This document shows positions 15,025-21,865 of a DNA stretch of 21,865 nt, in pieces. Each line of letters opens with the position of its first letter. The stretch's first letter is position 1. The position numbers and the translations under genes are program-made. Under the pieces are notes generated by a model, which made no database searches, had not been told where the DNA came from, and saw only the letters and a program-made list of their open reading frames with translations. This DNA comes from CAYLNM01 sp964385045 (GTDB lineage Bacteria > Planctomycetota > Phycisphaerae > Phycisphaerales > SM1A02): the NCBI GenBank assembly GCA_964385045.1, contig CAYLNM010000070.1, positions 1 to 21,865 of the forward strand. The letters are read 5' to 3'.

Positions 15025-16557
15025 TCAGGCGTGCGGCTCGGTCATCGACGCCGGGTCGAGCAGCTCCTCGAGACGATCCTTCTCGACCAGGCCGTGCTCG
15101 AGGACGTACTGCCGCACCGTCTGGCCGGTGCGGAAGGCCTCCTTGGCCACCTTCGCCGCCGCGTCGTAGCCGATCTCGGGGGCGAGCGAGGTGCACATCA
15201 TCAGGCTGCGCTCGACGGTGCCGGTGGCGATCTCGCGGTTGACCTCGAGCCCGTCGACGCAGCGGTCGACCAGCATCTCCGAGCCGTTGGCCAGCAGCGC
15301 GATCGAGTCGAGGAGGTTGGCGGCCATCATCGGCATCGCCACGTTGAGCTCGAGCAGCGAGCCCACGCCGCCGAGGCCGCCGATGCTCACCGCCTGGTCG
15401 TTGCCGATCACCTGGGCCGCGACCTGCATGATCGACTCGCAGATCACGGGGTTCACCTTGCCGGGCATGATCGACGAGCCCGGCTGCGTCGCGGGGAGGG
15501 CGAGCTCGAAGAGGCCGCACCGCGGGCCCGATCCGAGCCACCGGATGTCGTTGGCGATCTTGGACAGGCTGACCGCGATGGTGCGGAGGGCGGCCGAGGC
15601 CTCGACCACGCAGTCGCGCGTCGCCTGGGCCTCGAAGTGGTTGTCGGCCTCGGCGAACTTCACGCGGGTCGCCCGGGCGAGGCGGCGAGCCACGAGGCCG
15701 CCGAAGCGCGGGTGGGTGTTGATGCCGGTGCCGACCGCGGTGCCGCCGATGGGCAGGTTCGAGGCGAGGGCGTCCATCGCCGCCTCGGCCCGGCGGACGC
15801 CGTGGCTGACCTGGGCCGCGTAGCCGGAGAACTCCTGGCCGAGCCGGATCGGGGTCGCGTCCATGAGGTGGGTGCGGCCGATCTTGACGATCCGGTCCCA
15901 CCGGCGGGCCTTCTTCGACAGGGCCTTCTCGAGCCGCCCGAGGGCCGGCAGCAGGTCCTCGCGGATCGCGACCGCGGCCGCGACCTGCATGGCGGTCGGG
16001 AAGGTGTCGTTGGACGACTGGCCCATGTTGACGTGGTCGTTGGGATGGACCGGGTCCTTGGCCCCGATGCCCGCCCCGGCGGCGAGGCAGGCGAGGTTCG
16101 AGACCACCTCGTTCACGTTCATGTTCGTGCTCGTGCCCGAGCCGGTCTGGAAGACGTCCACCGGGAAGTGGTCCATCATCGGCCCGTGGGCGGTGAGCTC
16201 GTTGTCGGCCCCGTCGCACGCGGCGACGATCGTGTCGCACGCGGCGGTGACGAGCCGGGTCCGCCGCTGGTCGAGCTTCTTCAGCTCGTGGTTCGACTCG
16301 GCGCAGGCCTTCTTGAGCAGGGCGAAGGCCCGGATCACGGCGGCCGGGACGGGCCGGCCGCTGACCGGGAAGTTCAGCACCGCCCGCTGCGTCGTCGCCC
16401 CGTAGAGGACGTGCGACGGCACCGTCATCTCGCCCATCGAGTCGCGCTCGACGCGGGTGGTGCCGGGGGGCGGGACGGCGGGAGCGGCGCCGGCGGCGGC
16501 CCCGCGGCGGCCGGTGGTCTTCTTCGACGTCTTCTTCTTCTTCGCGGTGCTGGGCAT
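15025..16557 (-). CDS. fumC: Class II fumarate hydratase
   Basis: Converts fumarate and water to L-malate in the TCA cycle, as a cytoplasmic homotetramer without an iron-sulphur cluster. Class II blocks are intact: 'VERDSMGEMTVP' (start of core, about 36), 'QTGSGTSTNMN' (137-147), 'HPNDHVNMGQSSNDTFPT' (171-188), 'GRTHLMDATPIRLGQE' with the catalytic-base His230, and the mobile loop GSSIMPGKVNP (360-370) with its catalytic Ser. The core is close to the usual 460-470 residues. The total of 510 comes from a Lys-rich N-terminal extension (AKKKKTSKKTTGRR, then Ala/Pro linker). No other start codon lies between the ATG at 16557 and the core. The hydrolase gene ends 10 bases upstream, so the two are probably co-transcribed. 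Confidence 0.95.
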   Translation of the reverse strand: MPSTAKKKKTSKKTTGRRGAAAGAAPAVPPPGTTRVERDSMGEMTVPSHVLYGATTQRAVLNFPVSGRPVPAAVIRAFALLKKACAESNHELKKLDQRRTRLVTAACDTIVAACDGADNELTAHGPMMDHFPVDVFQTGSGTSTNMNVNEVVSNLACLAAGAGIGAKDPVHPNDHVNMGQSSNDTFPTAMQVAAAVAIREDLLPALGRLEKALSKKARRWDRIVKIGRTHLMDATPIRLGQEFSGYAAQVSHGVRRAEAAMDALASNLPIGGTAVGTGINTHPRFGGLVARRLARATRVKFAEADNHFEAQATRDCVVEASAALRTIAVSLSKIANDIRWLGSGPRCGLFELALPATQPGSSIMPGKVNPVICESIMQVAAQVIGNDQAVSIGGLGGVGSLLELNVAMPMMAANLLDSIALLANGSEMLVDRCVDGLEVNREIATGTVERSLMMCTSLAPEIGYDAAAKVAKEAFRTGQTVRQYVLEHGLVEKDRLEELLDPASMTEPHA

Positions 16558-16567
16558 GGGGCGGACG

Positions 16568-17500
16568 CTAGCACGATTCCGCCGGGGCGGCGACCGCCCG
16601 CCCCACCAGCTCGCCCACCGCCGCCGCGAAGGCCTCGGGCTCGTGCCGCTCGGGCTCGTCGTGCCCCGCGCCCGCCACCGCGAGCAGCCGCCCGTGCGGG
16701 AGGCCGGCCGCGAACGTCCGCACGCCCGCGATCGGGCAGATCCGGTCGTCCTCCCCGTGGACCACCAGCACCGGACAGCGGATCGCAGCCGGGTCCGGAG
16801 GATCGGGCCACGCCCCGAGCAGGCGGAGGACGAGCCGCACCGGCGGCAGCAGCAGCCACGGGGCGGCCTCGAACTGCCGCATGCGGGCCGCCACCGCCGA
16901 TCCGAGGTCGACGACCGGCGCGACCGCGAGCACGCCCGCGACCACGTCCCGGGCCGCGGGGTCGCCCGCCGCCGCGAGGGCCGCGGTGCCGCCGAGCGAC
17001 CAGCCGCCGAGGACCGCCCGGCGCCCCGGCCCCGCCCCCGCCGCCTCCGCGACCGCCAGCAGGTCGGCCGCCTCGCGGGCCCCGAGGCTCGAGCGGCCCC
17101 CCGACTCGCCGTGCCCGCGGGCGTCCACGAGGACGATCCGCTCGGCGTGGGCGAGCAGCGGCCCGAGCCGGCCGAGCATGGACCGCCGCCCGCGGTACCA
17201 GCCGTGGGCCAGCACCAGCAGCGGGATCCGCGGGGCAGGCGGCTCGCCCGGCCGCACGCTCGGCGACGGCGTGGCGATCGTCCACGCGACGAGCTCGGCT
17301 CCGTCCGGCCGCCGCAGCCGCCACGTCTCGGACTCGAGCCCGAGGTCCGAGGGCTCGACCGGCAGCCCCCGGGCGATGGCCCAGGCGTCGGTCTCGCGCC
17401 GAGGCCGCACCGCCGCGATCGCGATCGACGCGACCACCGCGGCGAGCAGCAGCCCGCCGGCGGTGGAGAACAGGATGAGCAGCCCGAGCGCCTGCGCCAT
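16568..17500 (-). CDS. Membrane-anchored alpha/beta hydrolase
   Basis: 310 residues. The ATG at 17500 starts a protein with an N-terminal hydrophobic helix (about 4-31), followed by a basic stop (RPRRE), so it is anchored in the inner membrane. The orientation of the catalytic domain is not certain. Alpha/beta hydrolase features: oxyanion segment 'LVLAHGWYRG' (about 95-104), 'VDARGHGESGG' (125-135), nucleophile elbow G-W-Ser168-L-G-G, acid in 'VVHGEDDRIC' (Asp251 or 252), and His280 in 'GAGHDEPE'. The triad is complete, so an esterase, lipase or related activity is expected; the substrate cannot be read. A TACGAT hexamer 8 bases before the ATG suggests a leaderless transcript that would continue into fumC. 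Confidence 0.87.
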   Translation of the reverse strand: MAQALGLLILFSTAGGLLLAAVVASIAIAAVRPRRETDAWAIARGLPVEPSDLGLESETWRLRRPDGAELVAWTIATPSPSVRPGEPPAPRIPLLVLAHGWYRGRRSMLGRLGPLLAHAERIVLVDARGHGESGGRSSLGAREAADLLAVAEAAGAGPGRRAVLGGWSLGGTAALAAAGDPAARDVVAGVLAVAPVVDLGSAVAARMRQFEAAPWLLLPPVRLVLRLLGAWPDPPDPAAIRCPVLVVHGEDDRICPIAGVRTFAAGLPHGRLLAVAGAGHDEPERHEPEAFAAAVGELVGRAVAAPAESC

Positions 17501-17506
17501 GGGCGG

Positions 17507-17515
17507 CGATCGTAG
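17507..17515 (-). promoter_or_regulatory. Candidate -10 for the hydrolase-fumC operon, leaderless arrangement
   Basis: Minus-strand CTACGATCG; hexamer TACGAT ends 8 bases before the ATG at 17500. No Shine-Dalgarno. No clear -35. Confidence 0.5.
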
Positions 17516-17630
17516 TCGTCCGCGGCCGACGGGCCGGGGATCCGCGGCCCCGGTTCCGGCTCGAGGTCCTTCCTGGAGGCCCGCGCCCGGCCCTCGACTT
17601 CCCACGACGCGAGCCGCCCGGCGCGGCGAC

Positions 17631-17645
17631 CCTCGACGTTCGAGG
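17631..17645. promoter_or_regulatory. Short palindrome upstream of the thioesterase gene
   Basis: CCTCGA - CGT - TCGAGG, a perfect 6-base inverted repeat directly upstream of the candidate -10 at 17653. Its position fits an operator, but short palindromes arise easily in GC-rich DNA. Confidence 0.3.
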
Positions 17646-17651
17646 CCAGCG

Positions 17652-17660
17652 GTAGACTCG
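17652..17660 (+). promoter_or_regulatory. Candidate -10 for the thioesterase gene, leaderless arrangement
   Basis: GTAGACTCG; hexamer TAGACT (17653-17658) ends 8 bases before the ATG at 17667. No Shine-Dalgarno. Confidence 0.5.
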
Positions 17661-17666
17661 CCGGCC

Positions 17667-18074
17667 ATGAACCCCCCGCCCGCGATCGGCACGACCGCCG
17701 AGGTCGTGGTCACGGTCACCGAGGACATGTGCCCGGCCTTCGACGGCGTCGTGGTCCACCGCGTCTACAGCACGTGGACCATGGCCCACCACATGGAGCT
17801 CGCGGCCCGCAAGGTGCTGGTGCCGCACCTCGAGCCCCACGAGGAGGGCATCGGCGCCCACCTCTCGATCGACCACGTCGCTCCCGCCCCGCTCGGCCAC
17901 ACCGTGCGGGTGGTCGCCGAGGCGGTGGAGGTGGACGCCACCACGGTCGTCTGCGACGTCACCGCCTGGGACGATCGCCCCGCCGGCCCCCGCGTCGTCG
18001 GCCGCGGTCGGCAGGTCCAGCGGGTGCTGCCGAAGACGAAGCTCGCCGCGCTCGTGGAGCGGGCGCGGCGGTGA
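17667..18074 (+). CDS. Hotdog-fold acyl-CoA thioesterase, FlK-like
   Basis: 135 residues, normal for single-domain hotdog thioesterases. The segment 'YSTWTMAHHMELAARKVL' matches the FlK-like signature (ST..M...ME.AA), and 'GIGAHLSIDHVAPAPLGHTVRVVAEAVEVD' matches the central helix-to-strand block (G......H.AP.P.G..V). Candidate catalytic residues are Thr36, Glu44 and His70. Their spacing (8 and 26) equals that of Thr42/Glu50/His76 recalled for fluoroacetyl-CoA thioesterase FlK. It would hydrolyse a short acyl-CoA in the cytoplasm; true fluoroacetyl specificity is unlikely to be assumed from this. The gene stands alone, divergent from the hydrolase-fumC operon and followed by a strong hairpin. 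Confidence 0.85.
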   Translation: MNPPPAIGTTAEVVVTVTEDMCPAFDGVVVHRVYSTWTMAHHMELAARKVLVPHLEPHEEGIGAHLSIDHVAPAPLGHTVRVVAEAVEVDATTVVCDVTAWDDRPAGPRVVGRGRQVQRVLPKTKLAALVERARR

Positions 18075-18090
18075 CGGCGGGGGCTCGCGT

Positions 18091-18119
18091 CCCGAGACCG
18101 GGACCGCCCCGGGCTCGGG
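18091..18119 (+). terminator. Terminator-like hairpin after the thioesterase gene
   Basis: CCCGAG-a-CCGGG, loop accgc, CCCGG-g-CTCGGG: 6 plus 5 pairs with one A/G mismatch and a 5-base loop, 17 bases past the stop. No T-run, as for the other hairpins here. Confidence 0.6.
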
Positions 18120-18145
18120 AGCGGCCTCACGCATGCGGATTCTCC

Positions 18146-18176
18146 TTGGAGCCGCGACGCCCCGCCGGTAGCCTCG
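18146..18176 (+). promoter_or_regulatory. Promoter of the surface-protein operon
   Basis: TTGGAG at 18146-18151, exactly 17 bases, then TAGCCT at 18169-18174 within GTAGCCTCG. This is the only TAnnnTCG element in the window with a TTG-type -35 at standard spacing. It lies about 75 bases before the PEP-CTERM-like ATG and would also drive the large gene at 18910. Confidence 0.55.
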
Positions 18177-18249
18177 ATCCCGAGGCGAACGCCGTCCGAG
18201 GGAGCCCGGGGACATGTCCAACCCACGCCACGTCCGAGGAGGTCGCTCC

Positions 18250-18882
18250 ATGACCCGTCCGCACCGCGTCACGTGCCCCGCCGCCGGCGCCGGCCTCGCC
18301 GTCGCCGCCGCCCTGCTGCACGCCGCCCCGGCCCACGCCGAGCTGCTCTACGAGTTCACCTTCCACGCCACCGTCACCCAGAAGTGGGGCGAAAACCCCG
18401 ACCACCCCTGGGGCGGCGTCGAGATCGGTGATCCCGCCTCCTTCACCTACGTCATCGACGTCGAGCAGGAGGATCAGGTGCCTGACGGGAGCCTCGGCAT
18501 CTACGACCTCGTCACCGCCGAGATCTCCTACGGCGGCATCGCCGTCGTTCCCCGGGACATCGGGCACATGGAGGTCGACCTGCTTCACGGGGGCGGATCA
18601 CAGTCGATCGACGTCGTCGTCCGCCGGGTCTGGACCGACAACTTCTTCGAGGGCGGGATCTTCAGACTCACCGGCTTCAACGTCCTCCCCGACGACGCCA
18701 TCCCCATCGACTTCGACCTCTTCGACTTCACCACCGAGCGAAGCATCGAGTACGGCGACGGGACCATCGCGTTCCGCGCCGTGTTCGACTCGTACGAGTA
18801 CCAGATCGTTCCGGCTCCGGGGGCGGCGATCGCGATCGCACTCGGGGTCATGTTCCGAGGAGGCCGGCGGCGAAGACGCTGA
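18250..18882 (+). CDS. Secreted protein with PEP-CTERM-like (VPAPGA) sorting tail
   Basis: 210 residues. The ATG at 18250 has GAGGAGG 8 bases upstream, the strongest ribosome site in the window, which rules out the in-frame ATG at 18214. The signal peptide is residues 1-30 (ends APAHA before ELLYEF). The middle is a beta-rich domain with many Asp/Glu/Phe residues and no recognised catalytic motif. The C-terminus has 'VPAPGA', a short hydrophobic helix and a run of Arg (about 187-210), the planctomycete variant of the PEP-CTERM anchor processed by exosortase-like systems. Likely exported and surface-anchored. The large propeller gene begins 27 bases downstream, so the two are probably one operon. 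Confidence 0.8.
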   Translation: MTRPHRVTCPAAGAGLAVAAALLHAAPAHAELLYEFTFHATVTQKWGENPDHPWGGVEIGDPASFTYVIDVEQEDQVPDGSLGIYDLVTAEISYGGIAVVPRDIGHMEVDLLHGGGSQSIDVVVRRVWTDNFFEGGIFRLTGFNVLPDDAIPIDFDLFDFTTERSIEYGDGTIAFRAVFDSYEYQIVPAPGAAIAIALGVMFRGGRRRRR

Positions 18883-18909
18883 TCGGCCATCACTCCCAGG
18901 GGGCGTGCC

Positions 18910-21767
18910 ATGCGCCGCATCATCGAACGTAAGCCACACACACACACACACGTTCAGGACCGACTCGACCCACCATCGTCTGGGCCGGGCTCATCGCGTG
19001 GAGCACCATCGCGGCGCCCGCGACCGCCCAGTCCTGTCCACTCCCGGCCTTCCTCGTCGACGCGGGCGATCTGGCCGACGATCGCCTCGGCAGTGCGATC
19101 TCCGTGGACTCCGCGGGGTTCCGCGCCGCGGCCGGCCTTCCCGCGCCCAACGTCGCGCGACCCGGCGCCGTCATGACCTACGGCCGCGATCCGAGCACGG
19201 GCACCTGGTCGCTGGACCTGCCGAACGCGGCGCCGCTCGAGGATCTGGATCCACAGGACGCCGACGAGTTCGGCACGGCCGTCGCGATCGAGGGCGACAT
19301 CCTCGCCGTCGGGGCCCCCGGCCGGCAGATCGGACTCTTCAGCCAGGCCGGCTCGGTCTCGATCTTCGAGTGGACCGGCGGGCAGTGGGTGCACCGCCAG
19401 CGCATCGTCCGACCCGGCGGCGACCAGCCGCAGGCCCGCTTCGGAGCGTCCGTGGACCTGATCGAGGTCGGCGGCGAGTGGACGCTGGCCGTCGGGTGCC
19501 CGGGCGGCAACAGCGAGGACCTCGACGATCCGTCCTTCGAGGGGGAGTTCGCGGGCGAGGTCTTCCTGTTCACCACCACCGACCCCGCCGTCTGGCCGAC
19601 CGATCCCGCGTCCGTCCGTCGCTACTCCGGCATCTTCGAGAGTCCGCCGTCGGCCAGCGGGGCCGAGTTCGGCGCCGCCGTCGCCCTCGACGGCGACACG
19701 CTCGTGGTCGGCGCTCCCTTCGGCAACGACGACGTGTTCGGCGGACCTGCGGGTCCCGGCGCGGCGTACGTCTACGAACGCGTGGCGGGGGCATGGCCCG
19801 AGGACTCGGCCTTCTTCACCCCGCGTGCGGTCGCCGGATTCGCGGGGCAGCCCGGGTCGCAGATCCGGTTCGGCGGCTCCGTCGACGTCGACGGGGACGT
19901 GCTGGCACTCGGCGCACCACGCGACGCCGTCTGCTGCGACGGCGGCTCCGGCTGCCAGAATCCCATCGTCCGCGGCTCCGTCACCATCGCCGAGCGAATC
20001 GCCGGCCAGTGGACCGACGTCGCCCTCCTCGCGGAGTCGACGTGCGCTGCCGACGCCGACTTCGGCGCCGCCGTCGCGCTTCACGGCGGTCGCCTCTTCG
20101 CCGGCGCCCCGGCCATCGGCGAGGTCGCGGTGCTGGACCGGCAGGCGGACGCCACGTGGACGCTCACCGCCACGATCCTCGAGACCGCCGACCAGGACCT
20201 CGAGGTCGGATTCGGCTCGGCGGTCGCGGCCGCTCCGGGCATCGGGGGCAGCGCCGCCGCCGCCCTCGTCGGATGGCCGGCGGCGTCGGACAGCCTGGCC
20301 GATGCCGGTGCGGTCTACGACTGGGTCGATCCCCTGCCCGAGGACTGCGACACCGACGGGGTCATCGATGCCTGCCAGATCGCCGACGACCCGTCGCTCG
20401 ACTGCAACGGCGACGGCGTCATCGATTCCTGCCAGACCGGCGCACCCGGCATCGACTGCGACGGCAACGGCATTCCCGACACGTGCGAGCTCGCCGCCGA
20501 TCCGTCGCTCGACTGCAACGGTGACGGGGTCATCGATGACTGCCAGACCGGCGTCCCCGGCATCGACTGCGACGGCAACGGCATTCCCGACACGTGCGAG
20601 CTCGTCACGGTCGAGATCGTCTGGCTCGTGGACGCCTCCGGCTCCCAGTCCGCCAAGTTCGGCGAGATCTGCCAGCTGATCACGGACATCGAGCACGAGC
20701 TCGCCGATCCGGCCGATCCGGACGCGACGAAGGTGCTGGTCCGCTCGGACCGGCTCGCCCTCGTCGCCGACGAGGACTTCGCGTGTGCGAGCGACCCGAA
20801 CGGGGTGTTCGGCCTCTTCGGCGGCGACGTGTCCGGCCTCGGCTTCCCCTCCGACTCGCCGCCCGACTTCGCCGAGTCGTGGACCGCGGCCACGGCCATC
20901 GTCGCCCGCGACTATCCGTGGCGGACCCGCTTCCGCGTCGTGATCCCGATCGGCGACGAGTGCGGCTGGAACAGCTCCACCGCGTGCGACCAGGACGACA
21001 TCGACGCGATCACCGCCGCGCGGGACTTCCTCCGCTGCGAGGACGTGATCGCATTCCCGATCCAGTTCGCCTTCGCCGAGGGAGCCGGTGGCGAGTTCCG
21101 GGACGACGTCGCGGAGCAGATGCGACGCCTCGCCGGGGAGTTTCGTGACCCGCCCCCGCCGCCCGCCGAGCCGCTGCTCGGCACGGGTGGCCGCGCCTTC
21201 TCGCGCGAGGACGGCGACCCGTTCATCATCACCGAGCTCGCCGAGGAGATCCGCCGCAGCCTGCCGATCCACGACAACGACGGCGACCTCGTCCTCGACG
21301 CCTGCGAGCTCGCCGGGGACGCCCCCGACCCCGCACTCCAGGACTGCAACCTCAACTGGATCGACGACGCCTTCGAGATCCGGGCCGACATCGGCATGAG
21401 CCGGGCCAGCCTCGCGATCCCGTCCCTGCCCGAGGAGTGCGACGTCCCGTGCCTCGGCGACGTCGACGGCGACCGACGGGTCACCTTCCAGGAGGACCTC
21501 GTGCCGCTGCTCGCGGCCTGGGGACCCTGCGGCTCCGGCGACTGCCCGACCGACTTCGTCGGCGACGACGGGCAGACGGGCCTCGATGACCTCCTGGCCC
21601 TGCTCGCCAACTGGGACTGGTGCTTCGACCCGCCGCCGTGCCGTTCCGGCTCCCGCTCGAAGCTGCTTCCCCCGCAGTCCATCACCGACTGCCTCCAGAA
21701 GTACGGCGCCGACCCGGTGAAGCTCCAGCAGTGCATCGAGGCCATGATCCTCGCCGACACGCCCTGA
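18910..21767 (+). CDS. Large surface protein (FG-GAP propeller, Asp/Cys repeats, vWA domain, dockerin-like tail); start out of frame across a (CA)8 tract
   Basis: The coding frame is open from 18933 (after TAA at 18930) to the TGA at 21767 but has no start codon before GTG 19104. That GTG would delete the signal peptide and half of the first blade, and has no ribosome site. ATG 18910, with AGGGGG 6 bases upstream, is two bases out of phase; removing one CA gives a 951-residue protein. Numbered that way: signal peptide 1-39 (hydrophobic part TIVWAGLIAWSTIAAPATA); seven FG-GAP blades about 45-470 (DEFGTAVAIEGDILAVGAP type); calcium-type Asp/Cys repeats 477-565; vWA domain about 568-780 with a DASGS metal site at Asp574; dockerin-like pair 847-904; Cys-containing tail. 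As written, translation from 18910 gives an 88-residue nonsense product ending at 19176. Phase-variable gene, frameshifted gene or assembly error. Confidence 0.75.
18935..18950 (+). repeat. (CA)8 dinucleotide microsatellite inside the 5' coding region
   Basis: Eight uninterrupted CA units followed by C, 25 bases after the ATG at 18910. No other dinucleotide run of this length was noticed in the window. Seven or ten units would join the ATG to the downstream frame; eight or nine would not. Confidence 0.97.
20391..20604 (+). repeat. 111-base tandem repeat, two near-identical copies, coding Asp/Cys calcium-type repeats
   Basis: Copies start at 20391 and 20502; the second ends in similarity at about 20604. 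Each encodes 37 residues with the pattern PSLDCNGDGVID.CQTG.PGIDCDGNGIPDTCEL. A partial, more divergent copy precedes them. The unit is in frame, so recombination could change the number without breaking the gene. Confidence 0.9.
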
Positions 21768-21821
21768 CGGCACCGCACGCCTCGAACGCGGCGACCGGCA
21801 TCCCCGGTCCCGCCGACGTCC

Positions 21822-21856
21822 CCGCGGGCCCCGGTCGACACGGCCGGGGCCCGCGG
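21822..21856 (+). terminator. Strong terminator-like hairpin after the surface-protein operon
   Basis: CCGCGGGCCCCGG - 9 bases - CCGGGGCCCGCGG, a perfect 13-pair stem, 54 bases after the stop. No T-run follows. It is the longest perfect inverted repeat noticed in the window. Confidence 0.65.
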
Positions 21857-21865
21857 CGTTCGGGG

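Noticed and set aside
10695..15242. 1515-codon open frame on the plus strand
   Set aside because: It runs antisense to the LptF/LptG-like genes and out of frame through the ABC-2 permease. Its translation is Arg/His/Pro/Gly-rich with no domain, as expected from shadow frames in very GC-rich DNA.
18910..19176. 88-residue protein from ATG 18910 as an independent small gene
   Set aside because: After the His/Thr repeat the translation is Pro/Ser/Arg-rich with no recognisable feature, and it overlaps the signal peptide and first blade of the large gene. It is better explained as the out-of-frame product.
19104..21767. GTG at 19104 as the true start of the large surface protein
   Set aside because: It has no ribosome site and would remove a well-formed signal peptide and the first half of propeller blade one, both readable in the same frame upstream.
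18954..21773. 939-codon open frame on the minus strand
   Set aside because: It is the mirror of the large propeller/vWA gene, whose frame carries clear domains on the plus strand. The minus-strand translation has only Asp/Gly/Val-rich noise.
1..21865. CRISPR array, tRNA, rRNA or transposable element
   Set aside because: No spaced direct repeats of CRISPR type, no tRNA cloverleaf or CCA end, no transposase motifs and no flanking inverted repeats with target duplications were seen. The tandem repeats present are all short coding or microsatellite repeats.

Overview
The window is very GC-rich bacterial chromosome, with gene after gene showing strong G/C bias at third codon positions. It most likely comes from a marine-type planctomycete of the Phycisphaerae lineage. 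The clues are dockerin-like tails of the 'DLDGDG..GVSDLLLVLEAWG' type, Asp/Cys repeats of the 'DCNGDGVIDxCQ' type, paired 'CCELVCAxxPxCC..WDxLC' cysteine repeats, and a 'VPAPGA..RRRRR' sorting tail. The lineage call is inference from these motifs, not a database result. No tRNA, rRNA, CRISPR or insertion sequence was seen.

Layout. Positions 10-5457 (+) hold a tightly overlapping tripartite export operon: membrane-fusion adaptor, MacB/LolD-type ATPase, FtsX-type permease and TolC-like outer-membrane lipoprotein. Positions 8166-5627 (-) hold two secreted proteins with a 4-base overlap: a seven-repeat FG-GAP/VCBS propeller with a dockerin-like tail, and a cysteine-repeat protein. A 377-base divergent region separates them from a thioredoxin-fold protein (8544-9110, +), which converges on a YjbQ-family gene (9595-9161, -). 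Positions 9707-11745 (+) hold an ABC-2 exporter (ATPase and permease). Positions 17500-11907 are all on the minus strand: alpha/beta hydrolase, class II fumarase, then two LptF/LptG-family permeases. Positions 17667-18074 (+) hold an FlK-like hotdog thioesterase. Positions 18250-21767 (+) hold a surface module: a PEP-CTERM-like protein followed by a very large propeller/vWA/dockerin protein.

The most striking observation is at 18910-18972. The last gene encodes about 940 residues, but its open frame has no usable start codon. Its signal peptide and first propeller blade are readable in one frame. The only well-placed ATG (18910, behind AGGGGG) is in another frame, and a (CA)8 microsatellite lies between them. 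Loss of one CA unit, or gain of two, would join the ATG in frame to a textbook signal peptide. This is the arrangement of a phase-variable contingency gene in the OFF state. An assembly error in the repeat is the main alternative.

A second pattern is a recurring hexamer context, TAnnnT followed by CG (one copy has an extra T). It lies in the correct orientation upstream of seven genes. In four of them it sits only 8-9 bases before an ATG that lacks a Shine-Dalgarno sequence, which suggests leaderless transcripts. Genes with a longer leader have GGAG-type ribosome sites instead.
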